From positions 1 through 49,306 of the forward strand of contig JAGWJY010000023.1 in NCBI GenBank assembly GCA_028865545.1: 49,306 nucleotides of DNA. Direction: 5' to 3'. Under the pieces are notes generated by a model. It was not told the DNA's origin, did no database searches, and saw only the letters and a program-made list of their open reading frames with translations. Of this stretch, positions 7,495 to 17,733 are shown one piece after another. The DNA is from Alphaproteobacteria bacterium (GTDB lineage: Bacteria > Pseudomonadota > Alphaproteobacteria > Micropepsales > Micropepsaceae). Numbering within the stretch: the stretch's first letter is position 1; the number at the start of each line of letters is the position of its first letter. Both the position numbers and the translations under genes were made by a program.

Positions 7495-8489
7495 CACGCC
7501 GTCCCCCACAATGCGACCAATGCCGCTTCAATCTCGCGCGGCTCGCGGAGCTGACACAGATGCGATTTCGCGGCGCGGCGCGCCTGTGCGGACAGCGGCC
7601 AGGGCGCGTTCTCGACATACCAGCCCAGATGCTTGCGGAACGTCTTGAGCCCGAGCGCGTCGCCGTAAAAGCGCAAGCTGTCGCGGAAATGATCGAGCAC
7701 GATGGCCAGGCGTTCGGCGAGGCCCGGCTCGCGCATCGCCTCGCCGCTGTGCAGCGCCTGCGCCACAGAGGCGGCGATCCAAGGCTTGCCATAGGCGCCG
7801 CGGCCGATCATCACCGCGTCGGCGCCGGACTGGCGCAACGCTTCGCGCGCCGAAACGTCGTCGAGGATGTCGCCGTTGACGATCACCGGCAGGCGCGTCG
7901 CCGCCTTTACCTCGGCGATGGCGCGCCAATCGCTCGGTCCCTTGAAGAATTGCTGGCGCGTGCGGCCATGCACCGTGATCGCCTGCACGCCGCAGCGTTC
8001 GGCGCGCGCCGCCAGTTCGGGCGCATTGCGGCAGGCATCATCCCAACCGAGACGCATCTTCAGCGTCACCGGACGCGTGGTCGCCTGCACCGTCGCCTCG
8101 ATCAGCGTTTCGGCATGATCGAGATCGCGCATCAGCGCGGAACCGGACAGCCCGCCGGTGACCTCTTTCGCCGGACAACCCATATTGATGTCGATGATAT
8201 GCGCGCCGGAGGCTTCCGCCATCGCCGCGCCCCTGGCGAGCCAACGCGCTTCGCGTCCGGCCAGTTGAACCACCATCAGCGGCAAGCCCTCGCCCACGGC
8301 GCGGCGCACGACATCAGGACGGCCGCGCGCCAGCGTCTCGCAGGCCACCATCTCGGTAACGACATAAGGCGCGCCGAGCTTCGAAGCGGCGCGGCGGAAC
8401 GGCAGATCCGAGACGCCGCTCATCGGCGCGGTCAGCACGCGGCCGGAAATCGTGACGTCGCCAATGCGGAATGTCTGGTCGCGGTTCAA
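7494..8489 (-). CDS. dusB: tRNA-dihydrouridine synthase, DusB type
   Basis: FMN-dependent enzyme that reduces uridines in the D-loop of tRNA. The TIM-barrel starts with the flavin-binding APMSGVSD (near residue 21); DINMGCPAKEV carries the catalytic Cys105; ITVHGRTRQQ and MIGRGAYGKPW are typical of the family. I take the TTG at 8489 as start (331 residues): AAGGCGAAG lies upstream and family proteins begin just before this point, while the longer reading frame runs into tamB. An in-frame GTG some 40 bases upstream is the alternative. In many alphaproteobacteria dusB (nifR3) precedes ntrB; here it precedes a 105-aa hypothetical gene instead. Confidence 0.88.
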   Translation of the reverse strand: MNRDQTFRIGDVTISGRVLTAPMSGVSDLPFRRAASKLGAPYVVTEMVACETLARGRPDVVRRAVGEGLPLMVVQLAGREARWLARGAAMAEASGAHIIDINMGCPAKEVTGGLSGSALMRDLDHAETLIEATVQATTRPVTLKMRLGWDDACRNAPELAARAERCGVQAITVHGRTRQQFFKGPSDWRAIAEVKAATRLPVIVNGDILDDVSAREALRQSGADAVMIGRGAYGKPWIAASVAQALHSGEAMREPGLAERLAIVLDHFRDSLRFYGDALGLKTFRKHLGWYVENAPWPLSAQARRAAKSHLCQLREPREIEAALVALWGTA

Positions 8490-8556
8490 CGCTTCGCCTT
8501 TGCACGGGAAACAAGGCGCGCAGCTATGCACCGGTCCATGGGAAATGCAACGTGGG

Positions 8557-11500
8557 TCAATATTCGAACTGGTAGGAAAGCCCGACCGTGTCGCCGGTGT
8601 CGGACAGCGAGGTGCTGGCGGCATTGGCGCGCGTGCCCGCGTTGACCGACGCCTGCGCCTTGAGGTTCTTGGTGATATCGATCTGACCCACGATGCGCGT
8701 GCCGCCGGAGAGGTCCTGCGTGGCGCCGATATAGATATTGTGCGCCACATATTTTCCGGCCTCGATGGTGGTCTGGCTTGCGCCGCCGCTCGACGGCGCC
8801 GTACTGCCGACGGCCAGCGTGTCCAGACCGAGGCTTCTGCGCAATATGCCAACGGGATTGAAGCCGGTTCCCACGCCGCTCAGCGAGGCAACGGCCTGTG
8901 CGATCTGCGTCAGCTGCAAAGGGGACAATTGTGAAATGCTCTGCTGGAACAGAAGCCGCGCGAGAATCTCGTCCTGCGGCAGGGCCGGAGAACTGGAAAG
9001 CTGAATCTTCGGCGCAGAGGCATAGCCGGTGACCGTCAACGTTGCGGTGACGCCGCCGGAATCTGTTTCGGCGACGAAATCCAACGTGGGATCGAGACGG
9101 GATTTCAAACTGCCGCCGTCAAAGGTCACCTTGCCGGTCTGGAAGGTGAGCGTGCGCCCGGCGAGGCTCAGCGTGCCGCGGCGCATCGACAGAGCGCCGG
9201 CGATCTGCGGCTCTTTGGCGGTGCCGGTGATGGTGAGACGACCCGCCAATTCCGCGTCGAGGCCACGGCCGCGGACGAACAACCGGCCCGGTGACGCGAT
9301 CGACAAATCCAACGCAATCGCATCGCCCGACGGCGGAGGCGGCGCGCCCGGGCCTTTCCTGCGCACATCCAGAACGGCGACATTCGGGGGGAACTTATCG
9401 GGAATCCGGATTTCACCCTGCGAGATATCGGTCTCCCCGGAGAGCGTCAGCTTGCCTTGCAGCGTGCCGGACAATTTGAGATTCGCGTTCATCGTCGCTT
9501 TCATGTGGTCGCCGACCAAGGGCTGAGCGTTCTTCATGATGAAATCGATCGCGACTTGCCTGCCCGGCGCGTCCAGATCGACGGAGCCGGAACCGGTGAT
9601 CGTTCCTTGTCCGGCATGCGCGGTCAGTTGGGAGATGCGGACGGCGCCGTCCTGCGCTTCGAATGCGGCAGCGATGTCGCGCAATCTCAGCCCGTTCGCG
9701 TAATCCCTGAATTCACCCTTGGCGAGTCCGGCCGTGCCGTTCAGCCGAGGCTTGGAAAGCGTGCCGGCAACGGTGGCATTCAGCGTCAGAACACCCGTCA
9801 GGCTTTGTCCGGTGGCGGCAAGAAAGCCGTTCACCAGACCCAGATCGGCGCTGCCGCCAGCGCGCAGATCGAGCGGATGGCCCGGGCGCAGCGGCACATC
9901 GCCTTTCACCGCAAGCCGGAGCGACTGACCGCCTTCGAGCTTTGCGTCCAGCGCCACGACCGCGTTCTTCAGCGTTCCGGTGACGTCGAGCGTGGCGGGG
10001 GTGTGCTGGGGCGCGTCGCGCATGCGCAAGCCACGGCCGTGGAGCTGGAAGGCCCCTTCCGGAGACTGGAGGGAACCTGACAGTTCCGCGCTGGCCGAGA
10101 GCGTCCCGTCCATCGTCACGCCGCCGGCGGCCGGAAAAAGCACGTTCGGCGCCAGGTTCGTGACCGACGCCGTAAGCGCGAGTTTCGGCGTGATCCGGCC
10201 GGCGAGATCCACTTCGGCATGCCCGATCCCGAGCCGCAGGCGATCGATGCTCACGCCGTCCTTGAAGCTGACGGCCGCCGGCGCCAGGAGATTCAAAGGC
10301 TGACCGCGCCACGCGCCATTCACATGGCGCAACATGACGGTGCCCTTTTCCGCGTCGGCAAGCGCAGCCATGTCGAGCGAAACACGATCGCCGGCTGATG
10401 TGGAGATGTCCGAGGTCAAGCGAAGGGCGGCGGCGTTAAGCGGCCCATTGACGGTCGCCGTCGCCGATCCGGTGAAACCCGACGTCTGCAGCCCTGTTAT
10501 TTTGGCCGCGATGGCCAGCACCGGCGTGCCGAGGAGATCATCGATATTGCCATCGACATCGACGCGACCGACATGCGTGTCGCTCACCTGCAGGTCGCGC
10601 AACTGTCCGTGAAGCTTGGCGATCGCCCGCTTTCGACCGGCCTGAATATCGATGTTGGCGTCGGCGCTGCCCCCGAGTGTCGCATCGAGCAGCGGCGCGA
10701 TGTCGGTCAGATTGCCGATGTGCAGCGACACGCTGCCGCGAGGCGGAGAATCTCCCGGCGGAATCACGACATGGCCTTGTGCGCTGGTGCCCTTCCATTC
10801 GGTCCGCTCGAGTATCGCCGTCATCACCCCCGACCGATCGCGCGCAAAGCGGCCGTGCGCCAGGAGCGGCGCGCCGTCGAACTTGCCCTCGGCGCGGAAA
10901 TCGCCGCTGGTGACGCGCGGCAGCCCGTTGGCGGTCAGCGCGACCGTTATGTTCTCTCGCGGGAAATGGCTTGTGCCGAGATTGCCGCTGCCGGTTGCAC
11001 TGAGCCGGGCGCTGTCCGGTGGCCCGGTAAGCGTTCCACGAAAATCGAGCGTGCCGGCCAGCGTCGACGCCAGGCGCGACATGTCCGAGATCGCGGCGTC
11101 CCAGCGATATTCCAACGCCCCGCTTCGCGTTGCGCCGTCGACATGCGCGGACAGCGCCGCGCCGAGAAAGGCCCCTCGGGCGGAAACGAGATTGCCATCG
11201 TGGACGGCAAGCGAGGCACTGATCGTCGCCCGCGAGCCTGCGAGACGCGCCAGCGCGCTCCGCCCCCGCGTGTCGATCGTGCCGCTCAGCGTGATGGCTG
11301 TGGCTGTCGGGCCTTCAATGCTCTTGACGGTAAGATCGGCACTACCGTCGAGATCGAGACCCGCCACCGCCGACAAAGGCGACAGCGACGGCAGGTGCAG
11401 CGCGACGGTTGCGTTGAGCGGCCCGCGTGTATCGACCTGCCCGTGGATCTGCACCAGCGGATGATCCAGCACAAAGCTGACAGGGCGCGCCTTGCCTTCG

Positions 11501-12561
11501 AAATTGATTTGCGCGGATAGGCGGACGGGCGATGCCGCGAAAACATCGGGCGCGCTGCCCGGTATCTTCAACTGATCCGCGACGCCGGTGAGTTCGGCGG
11601 TGCCCTGATTGCCTTGCAGCTTCGCGTCGATGCGATGAACGGAAACCCCTGCCGCACGAACATCCTGCAAGGCGAGCGCGGCATCGATCTGCGGACGATC
11701 GAAAGAACCGATTATTCTTCCGTCAGCCGCAAGCACCGCCCACGCAACGTCGGGACGCGGCCGCATCGCCGGCGCCGTGGCGGAAAACGCAACATCCATG
11801 GTGCGGGCGGCGAGGTCTATCGTTCCGTGCGCCGTCGCCTTGAGTGCGCCGGCCTGCAGATCGAAGGCGATAGCGTTGGCGTTCCCCCTCGCGCTTGCCC
11901 GGGCGTTAAGCGCCACCGGCCCGAGTGTCGGCAGTCCGAGAATGCCGCCGGCGACGCCGTTGCCTTTCTCCGTGATCGTGGCCGTACCGCGGACAATGCC
12001 GTCCCGGACGGCCGCGTTCACGCGATAGACGCCGTCTCCATCCAATTGCCTGGCAGCTATATCGGCGGCCATGTCACGCCACGAGGCGTAGTGAACCTGA
12101 CCGGATGCCGTAAGCACCGCCTTTTCGCCGGCGACGGCCGGGAGAATGTCGATCCGCTTGAAACGAAAATCGGCGATATCGATGCGGAAATCGGAGGAGC
12201 CTTTCGTCTGCGATTCATGCCGCCTGAGAAACGTGATCCGATCGGCTTCGACGCGCGAAGCATCGAGGTGATTGTCGAGCAAAGACATCGCCCGCCAGTC
12301 GAGCCGGACGTTTTCAATCCGGAGCCATGCGCCTTTGGCATCGCGAAGTTCGATGCTGCCGACACGGAGATGATTGGGGAGATCGCCGCCGAGGTCCCGA
12401 AGCACGACATCGCCGCCCGTCAGCGACGTCACCAGCCACGCCGCCACCGCATGCCCCGGTGACGTCTCGACGATCAGAAGCAGCGTGAGCGCGAGCGCAG
12501 CCAGGATGCCGCCGCCAATGGCGGCCGCCCGTAGAGCAAGTGTCTTCCAGGTCCGCCGCAT
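8557..12561 (-). CDS. tamB: Translocation and assembly module inner-membrane protein TamB
   Basis: Very long protein (1334 residues) with one N-terminal membrane anchor (about residues 10-30), a repetitive beta-rich middle that in this family forms a lipid-conducting groove, and a C-terminal TamB domain (from about residue 1000, with DISQGEIRIP and RLLFQQSISQLSPLQLTQIAQAV) ending in an aromatic strand. It spans the periplasm and works with TamA in outer-membrane biogenesis and phospholipid transport. Its ATG overlaps the tamA stop (ATGA), the classical tamAB arrangement. Dense antisense reading frames across it are shadows. Confidence 0.93.
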   Translation of the reverse strand: MRRTWKTLALRAAAIGGGILAALALTLLLIVETSPGHAVAAWLVTSLTGGDVVLRDLGGDLPNHLRVGSIELRDAKGAWLRIENVRLDWRAMSLLDNHLDASRVEADRITFLRRHESQTKGSSDFRIDIADFRFKRIDILPAVAGEKAVLTASGQVHYASWRDMAADIAARQLDGDGVYRVNAAVRDGIVRGTATITEKGNGVAGGILGLPTLGPVALNARASARGNANAIAFDLQAGALKATAHGTIDLAARTMDVAFSATAPAMRPRPDVAWAVLAADGRIIGSFDRPQIDAALALQDVRAAGVSVHRIDAKLQGNQGTAELTGVADQLKIPGSAPDVFAASPVRLSAQINFEGKARPVSFVLDHPLVQIHGQVDTRGPLNATVALHLPSLSPLSAVAGLDLDGSADLTVKSIEGPTATAITLSGTIDTRGRSALARLAGSRATISASLAVHDGNLVSARGAFLGAALSAHVDGATRSGALEYRWDAAISDMSRLASTLAGTLDFRGTLTGPPDSARLSATGSGNLGTSHFPRENITVALTANGLPRVTSGDFRAEGKFDGAPLLAHGRFARDRSGVMTAILERTEWKGTSAQGHVVIPPGDSPPRGSVSLHIGNLTDIAPLLDATLGGSADANIDIQAGRKRAIAKLHGQLRDLQVSDTHVGRVDVDGNIDDLLGTPVLAIAAKITGLQTSGFTGSATATVNGPLNAAALRLTSDISTSAGDRVSLDMAALADAEKGTVMLRHVNGAWRGQPLNLLAPAAVSFKDGVSIDRLRLGIGHAEVDLAGRITPKLALTASVTNLAPNVLFPAAGGVTMDGTLSASAELSGSLQSPEGAFQLHGRGLRMRDAPQHTPATLDVTGTLKNAVVALDAKLEGGQSLRLAVKGDVPLRPGHPLDLRAGGSADLGLVNGFLAATGQSLTGVLTLNATVAGTLSKPRLNGTAGLAKGEFRDYANGLRLRDIAAAFEAQDGAVRISQLTAHAGQGTITGSGSVDLDAPGRQVAIDFIMKNAQPLVGDHMKATMNANLKLSGTLQGKLTLSGETDISQGEIRIPDKFPPNVAVLDVRRKGPGAPPPPSGDAIALDLSIASPGRLFVRGRGLDAELAGRLTITGTAKEPQIAGALSMRRGTLSLAGRTLTFQTGKVTFDGGSLKSRLDPTLDFVAETDSGGVTATLTVTGYASAPKIQLSSSPALPQDEILARLLFQQSISQLSPLQLTQIAQAVASLSGVGTGFNPVGILRRSLGLDTLAVGSTAPSSGGASQTTIEAGKYVAHNIYIGATQDLSGGTRIVGQIDITKNLKAQASVNAGTRANAASTSLSDTGDTVGLSYQFEY

Positions 12562-14447
12562 CAGAATGCCTGCCCCAACCCGATGTAGATCTCGAAAGAA
12601 TCGGTTTGCGGAACGTGGGTCAGCGGCACGGCGGCATCCAACCGGATGGCGCCGATCGAGGTGTAATAGCGCAGGCCCATACCGGCACCGACGTTCATAG
12701 TGCCGTTGAACGGCAGATTGTTGGTGCTCGCCTGCCCTGCATCCACGAAGGCCGCCGCGCCCCAGTCCTCGCCAAAGCGCTGGCGGAATTCGATGGTGCC
12801 TGCATCCACGGAGGTCGCGCCTGCCGGCGTGCCATCGGCGAAATGCGGCCCGATCGATTGGTAACGGAAGCCGCGGACGGTTGCGCTGCCGCCGGCGTAG
12901 AAGCGCTGGTCGGGCGGCAGATCGAAATTCGAGCCCCCTTGGATGCTGCCGACCAGCGCGCGAAGCGCCAGCACCGAACGGCCGTCGCCCGAAAGGTCGA
13001 AATAGGCCGAGCCGGCACCCTGCAGCGCCACGAACACGACATTCGTCGTGCCCACCGCCAAAGTCGGACTGACGGAAAGAGAGGCGCGCACGCCGCTAAC
13101 CGGGTCGGCCAGCGGGTTCGTCAAACCGGTGCTGTCATAGGTCACGTCAAAGGGGGCGGCGAACAGCTGATACAGGCGGCTCGTTCCTTCCTGCGCAATC
13201 GCGTCATGCGTCGCGGAAAGGCCGACGCTTCCCGCCCAGAGCGAGGAATATTTGCGGCGAAGCGAGGCGCCCAGCGTCTCTGCCGTCTGGCTGTAGGCGT
13301 CGAGCTGCTGCTTCACGGCGGCGACGTTCAGTTCGAGAGTCTGGTTCGGCGCGATGAAGCGCGGCTTGCTGAATTTTGCCGAGAAATTGTAGCCGATGCC
13401 GCTTGTGGCATTGCCGCCAAGACCGGTTGCGGCCGCGGACAAGGCCAGCTGTTCCGCGTTGCCCAGAAGATTGCGGTGTGTCCAGCTTGCCGAAAGGCTG
13501 GCGCCGAGATCCGTGGAATAATTCGCCGAGAATGCGACGGCATGCCGTGGCCGCTCCTGCACATCGAAGGTGAGTGGAACGCGATCGCCTTGCGACGGGG
13601 CCTCGGTCGCGCGGACGGACACAGCCGAAAAGACGCCGAGCGCCATCAGCGCCTGCCGTGCTTTTTCGATGTCGCTGGGCCGGTAGCTTTGACCCGGATG
13701 GATGGTGAGCGCATCGCGAACGAAATTTTCGTGTACGCCCTTCAGCCCTTGGAATGAAATAGGCCCAATGACGTCGCGCGATCCGGTCTCCACCTTGAAC
13801 GTCAGATCGACGGCATGCGCCGCGTCGTCAAGATAGGCGATCGGCGCCTCGACCTTGGCAAAGGCGTAGCCGTCTTCCTGCAGCGCGGTGAGCAGGCGGG
13901 ATTGCGCCGACAGAACGTCTGGCGCCACCGCGGCCTGCCCGACAGAAAGCCCGAGCGCGCCACGCTCGTTGGGCGGAATGGCACCTTCGATGTCGATCTT
14001 CCGCAACCGGTAAAGCGGCCCGCGTGCGATATCGACCTTCACTTCGACTGAAGTGTCTTGCGGCACGGCATCCAGAATATTCGGAAGCTCAGCATCGCCG
14101 ATGTCGTGGCCGGCGATCGAAACAGAAATCTTCGGCGCGTAATAGCCGAAGCTGTTGAGCACGGTCTCTATTCGCGCGATGTCGCCGCGTGCGCGCGCGA
14201 TGAGAGCGAAAGGCGCGGCCGGCGCACTTGTGCGCAAGCTCGACAGAAGCGCGCTCGCACCAATCGCAGCATCGAGATCCGAGGCTCCCGTCCTGGAGAT
14301 CGTCAACGTGTAGGGCTGAGGGTTGGCGGCGTGGCTCGCGGCCGCGGCAAACGCCGCCGTCACGGCCGCAAACATGACGAGACGCAGCAGCCACTTTCGG
14401 CATTCATACCTATAAATGAAAATGCGGCGATGCCGCGGGCCTTTCAT
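12561..14447 (-). CDS. tamA: Outer-membrane assembly protein TamA (Omp85 family)
   Basis: Protein of 628 residues: a basic N-terminus plus signal peptide (to about residue 40, ending SHAA), three POTRA-like segments (about 45-270) and a 16-strand Omp85 barrel. The barrel contains VRGFRYQ, the lid-locking VRGF motif of the family, and ends in the C-terminal Phe of IGLGQAF. The ATG at 14447 follows a GGAACGGA stretch; the reading frame extends to 14543 but the extension lacks signal-peptide character. It partners with TamB, encoded immediately downstream with a 4-base overlap. Confidence 0.9.
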   Translation of the reverse strand: MKGPRHRRIFIYRYECRKWLLRLVMFAAVTAAFAAAASHAANPQPYTLTISRTGASDLDAAIGASALLSSLRTSAPAAPFALIARARGDIARIETVLNSFGYYAPKISVSIAGHDIGDAELPNILDAVPQDTSVEVKVDIARGPLYRLRKIDIEGAIPPNERGALGLSVGQAAVAPDVLSAQSRLLTALQEDGYAFAKVEAPIAYLDDAAHAVDLTFKVETGSRDVIGPISFQGLKGVHENFVRDALTIHPGQSYRPSDIEKARQALMALGVFSAVSVRATEAPSQGDRVPLTFDVQERPRHAVAFSANYSTDLGASLSASWTHRNLLGNAEQLALSAAATGLGGNATSGIGYNFSAKFSKPRFIAPNQTLELNVAAVKQQLDAYSQTAETLGASLRRKYSSLWAGSVGLSATHDAIAQEGTSRLYQLFAAPFDVTYDSTGLTNPLADPVSGVRASLSVSPTLAVGTTNVVFVALQGAGSAYFDLSGDGRSVLALRALVGSIQGGSNFDLPPDQRFYAGGSATVRGFRYQSIGPHFADGTPAGATSVDAGTIEFRQRFGEDWGAAAFVDAGQASTNNLPFNGTMNVGAGMGLRYYTSIGAIRLDAAVPLTHVPQTDSFEIYIGLGQAF

Positions 14448-14596
14448 CGTCCGTTCCGTTCTGTGTTGCGAAGTCGCGGCTGGCATGCCGGAAATGGATG
14501 CACGACCATCCGGCGATTGTCGCGAAGCGATCGCAGGGCCCACATTGTTGTTCGCGCGACCGACGCCATGCTATCGTAACAACGATAGGAGATTCA

Positions 14597-15844
14597 ATGG
14601 ATTCCTGGTTCTTGGCGGTGGCAATGCTGGTGACCGTCACCGCGTTGTTCGCATGGATCAACGTTTCATTTTTCAAACTGCCTCAGACCATCGGCCTGTT
14701 GATCATGGGGTTTTGCGCCTCCTTTGTGCTGATCGCAGGCGAGCTTCTTTTTCCCGGCGCCATGCCATACCGCCAACTGCTGCAGACCGTGGCGTCGTTC
14801 GATTTTTCGCAAACGCTCATGACCGGCATGCTCGGCTTCCTGCTGTTTGCAGGTGCCCTGCATGTCGATCTTGGAGAATTGAAGAGCCGCGGCTGGGCGG
14901 TCGGCGTCATGGCGACCTTCGGAACGATGCTGTCTACGGCCGTCGTCGGCGTGGCGTTCTGGCTGGCTTCGCGCGCACTGGGTGTGACCGTTCCACTCGT
15001 TTGGGCATTCGTCTTCGGCGCTCTTATCAGCCCGACGGACCCGGTTGCGGTCATGGCGACCCTCAAGACCGCGCGCGTTTCGCGGCAACTCAAGACCGAT
15101 ATGGGTGGCGAGTCTCTGTTCAACGACGGCGTCGGCGTCGTGCTGTTCACGATTCTGGCTGCGACGGCCGCCATGGGCGGGCTCAAGACCATCTCCCCCA
15201 CGGCGGTGGTCGAGATGTTCCTTGTCGAAGCGGCGGGCGGTGCGCTGCTCGGGCTGCTCACCGGATATGTGGCGTATCGGGCCATGCGCCATATCGATGA
15301 CTATGTCGTCGAAGTGCTGATCTCCCTTGCCCTGGTGATGGGCACATACGCGCTCGCGGGCGTGCTGGGCCTCAGCGGACCGATCGCGGTCGTCGTGGCG
15401 GGGCTTCTCATCGGCAACACCGGAGTGGCGCACGCCATGAGCGAGAAAACGCGCGATTACCTTTTCGCGTTTTGGACGCTGGTCGACGAGATGCTGAATT
15501 TCATTCTGTTTCTTTTCATCGGATTGGAAGTCATCGTGCTCAGCTTCAATTTGAACCTGCTGCCGCTCGCGCTGAGCGCCATCCCCATCGCCATCGTCGC
15601 GCGTCTGCTGTCGGTCTCGGCCTCGGTCGGAGGCCTCAGATGGTTCACGCATTTTCCGCGCGGCACCATTGCACTCCTCACCTGGGGCGGACTTCGCGGC
15701 GGCATCTCCATCGCCATGGCGCTTTCGTTGCCGGATATGCCCTATCGCACCGCTTTGATCGCGGCGACCTATTGCGTGGCGCTGTTCACCATCGTGGTGC
15801 AGGGGCTCACATTCCCGGCCCTTATCAAGAAATTTGCCGCATAG
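14597..15844 (+). CDS. CPA1-family Na+/H+ antiporter (NhaP-like)
   Basis: Inner-membrane antiporter of 415 residues with about 12 hydrophobic segments. The family signature ALISPTDPVAVMATLK and the ion-binding helix GESLFNDGVGVVLF are both intact, so it should exchange cytoplasmic Na+ (or K+) for H+. The ATG at 14597 has an AGGAG site at ideal spacing; the longer reading frame from 14498 is hydrophilic and not credible. It is transcribed divergently from tamA, with about 150 bases between the starts for both promoters. Confidence 0.92.
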   Translation: MDSWFLAVAMLVTVTALFAWINVSFFKLPQTIGLLIMGFCASFVLIAGELLFPGAMPYRQLLQTVASFDFSQTLMTGMLGFLLFAGALHVDLGELKSRGWAVGVMATFGTMLSTAVVGVAFWLASRALGVTVPLVWAFVFGALISPTDPVAVMATLKTARVSRQLKTDMGGESLFNDGVGVVLFTILAATAAMGGLKTISPTAVVEMFLVEAAGGALLGLLTGYVAYRAMRHIDDYVVEVLISLALVMGTYALAGVLGLSGPIAVVVAGLLIGNTGVAHAMSEKTRDYLFAFWTLVDEMLNFILFLFIGLEVIVLSFNLNLLPLALSAIPIAIVARLLSVSASVGGLRWFTHFPRGTIALLTWGGLRGGISIAMALSLPDMPYRTALIAATYCVALFTIVVQGLTFPALIKKFAA

Positions 15845-15903
15845 GCCGGGCCGGCCGCGTTGCGACTGGAATATTTCAACTATATCAATACGTTATGGAG
15901 CGT

Positions 15904-15993
<90 letters not shown>

Positions 15994-16064
15994 GTCGAGC
16001 CGGTCCAAATACTTAAGGCCAGCCCGGATAGCAAGCGGGATCGGGGCAGGCCTTTTCCAGCGCC

Positions 16065-17732
16065 CTAACGGCCGGCACGGCCGCGGCGCGAGCGATGCTT
16101 GGCCAAGGTCAGAGGGGTCCGCGACTTCGGCACCTTGGTGATGAAATTGTAGCGGGCGACGTGGTAGCTCGGATCGAAGCCGTAGAAGTTGAGGCGCATG
16201 CGGGCGAGTTCTTCTTCGCGATACGCCGCGAGTGGCTTTTCGGCTTCGTCGGCGGCGCGGCGCCGGCGCTTCGCGGCAAGCCGCGCGGCGAAATCGGCAT
16301 CCGCCGCGAGCGCGCGGGCCATCGATACGGCATCGCCTTGCGGCGACAGGATGCGGTCGACGAGACCGAGACGATGCGCTTCGGCGACGCCCATGGGCAA
16401 TCGCGCCTGAGTCACGCGATGGGCATTCTCCGTACCGGCGCGGCGTGGCAGCAGATAGGTCCAGTATTCCGAGCCGTAAAGATTGCCCATGTCCTTGTAA
16501 TGCGGATTGAGCAGCACGTTCTCGCAAGCCCACACCTCGTCGGCCGCCAGCGCGAGAAAGACACCGCCGGCGCCGGCGCTACCGCGCAAGGCAGAGACGA
16601 CGAGACGGTCCGTGGTGGTGATGATGTCGCGGGCGAGATCGTCGATGGCATTTATGTTGCGCCAGGATTCGTCGGCGGGGCTCCCGGCGTCCTCGATCAA
16701 ACCAAGGTGGATGCCGTTCGACCAGTAATCGGGCCCGCCCATCAGCAACAGCACCCGGGTCGGCCGTTGCAACGCCTGTGCGTAGGCTGCCCGCAACGCC
16801 TCGCACTGCGCCGTGCTCATGGCGCCGTTGTAGAAAGCAAAGTGCAGCATGCCGACGGCACCGTCTTCTTCGTAGCGGATCGGAGCATAGCCGAGCGCTG
16901 CCGGAAGGTTCGCGCTTTCCTTTGCAAAGACGTGGGTCGCCGGAAGCTTGAGCGCCTTGTCGCGTTCTTCGCGCACATGACCGATCCACACCGCACCGTC
17001 GCGCGCGGCGCGCGCCAAGGCGCCGTCACAGCGTGCGATGACCGCGCCCGGCGGACCCGAAAGATTTTCCGCGCGATGGGCATCGAAAAGCCGGACGGGG
17101 CGGTCGAACAAAATGTCGCGAACGCCCGGCACGCCGTCGGCGCTGCGGATTTTCCGAAGTACGGCTTCGACGCTGTCGTTCCGCCAATCGATGGCGCGGT
17201 CGCTTTGACGACAGACCGGACGCGCGCGGCCGCGAATATTCGCGTCGGATAGATCTGAGCGTTTCGCGACGAATGTTTTTGATTCCATGCGCGTGAGGGC
17301 CGAGAGCACCGCGTCCACGGCGGCGTCTGTGATTTCTCGGCGGTAAAGGCTCGATTTGGTTGCGGCACGCATCGCAAAGATCGCCGAGGCCCAAACCGGT
17401 CCGGCATCCATCTCGGCCTCGGCTTCGAGCACGGTGACGCCCCATTCTTCTTCGCCGTTGAGCACGGCCCAGTCCAAGGCCGATGGCCCACGGTCGCCGA
17501 CAATGCCGGGATGCACGATCAGGCAGCGGCGCGAACGCCAAACGTCCTCGGGGATCGCACGCTTGAGGAAGGGCGCCAGGACAACGTCCGGGTCGAACAA
17601 CTCGACAGCCTCGCGGGTCACCGCATCGTTGACGTCGAACTCGACCGACACGTCGTGGTGGCGTTCGCGCAGCTCGACATGCAGCCGCTGCGACAGACTG
17701 TTGAAACTGTGGACGAGAAGCAGGATGCGCAC
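16065..17732 (-). CDS. hypX: Hydrogenase maturation factor HypX (CO synthesis from formyl-THF)
   Basis: Two-domain enzyme of 555 residues. The N-terminal half (about 1-250) resembles methionyl-tRNA formyltransferases, with LIVHPGIVGDRGPSALDWA in the folate-binding region. The C-terminal half (about 270-540) is an enoyl-CoA-hydratase/crotonase fold with ALRGSAGAGG and YGSEYWTYLLPRR. In organisms studied, HypX moves a formyl group from formyl-tetrahydrofolate to CoA and decarbonylates it, giving the CO ligand of [NiFe]-hydrogenase under air. The start is a GTG at 17732, one base beyond the hypE stop, so coupling is likely. Its presence implies a hydrogenase made aerobically, encoded elsewhere. 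Confidence 0.93.
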   Translation of the reverse strand: MRILLLVHSFNSLSQRLHVELRERHHDVSVEFDVNDAVTREAVELFDPDVVLAPFLKRAIPEDVWRSRRCLIVHPGIVGDRGPSALDWAVLNGEEEWGVTVLEAEAEMDAGPVWASAIFAMRAATKSSLYRREITDAAVDAVLSALTRMESKTFVAKRSDLSDANIRGRARPVCRQSDRAIDWRNDSVEAVLRKIRSADGVPGVRDILFDRPVRLFDAHRAENLSGPPGAVIARCDGALARAARDGAVWIGHVREERDKALKLPATHVFAKESANLPAALGYAPIRYEEDGAVGMLHFAFYNGAMSTAQCEALRAAYAQALQRPTRVLLLMGGPDYWSNGIHLGLIEDAGSPADESWRNINAIDDLARDIITTTDRLVVSALRGSAGAGGVFLALAADEVWACENVLLNPHYKDMGNLYGSEYWTYLLPRRAGTENAHRVTQARLPMGVAEAHRLGLVDRILSPQGDAVSMARALAADADFAARLAAKRRRRAADEAEKPLAAYREEELARMRLNFYGFDPSYHVARYNFITKVPKSRTPLTLAKHRSRRGRAGR

Positions 17733-17733
17733 G

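Noticed and set aside
12540-13757. Long plus-strand reading frame (405 codons) opposite tamA, and similar ones opposite tamB, GH51, TBDR1 and norB
   Set aside because: These lie antisense to well-supported genes, have Arg/His/Ala-rich low-complexity products and no ribosome sites, as expected from GC-biased codon use.
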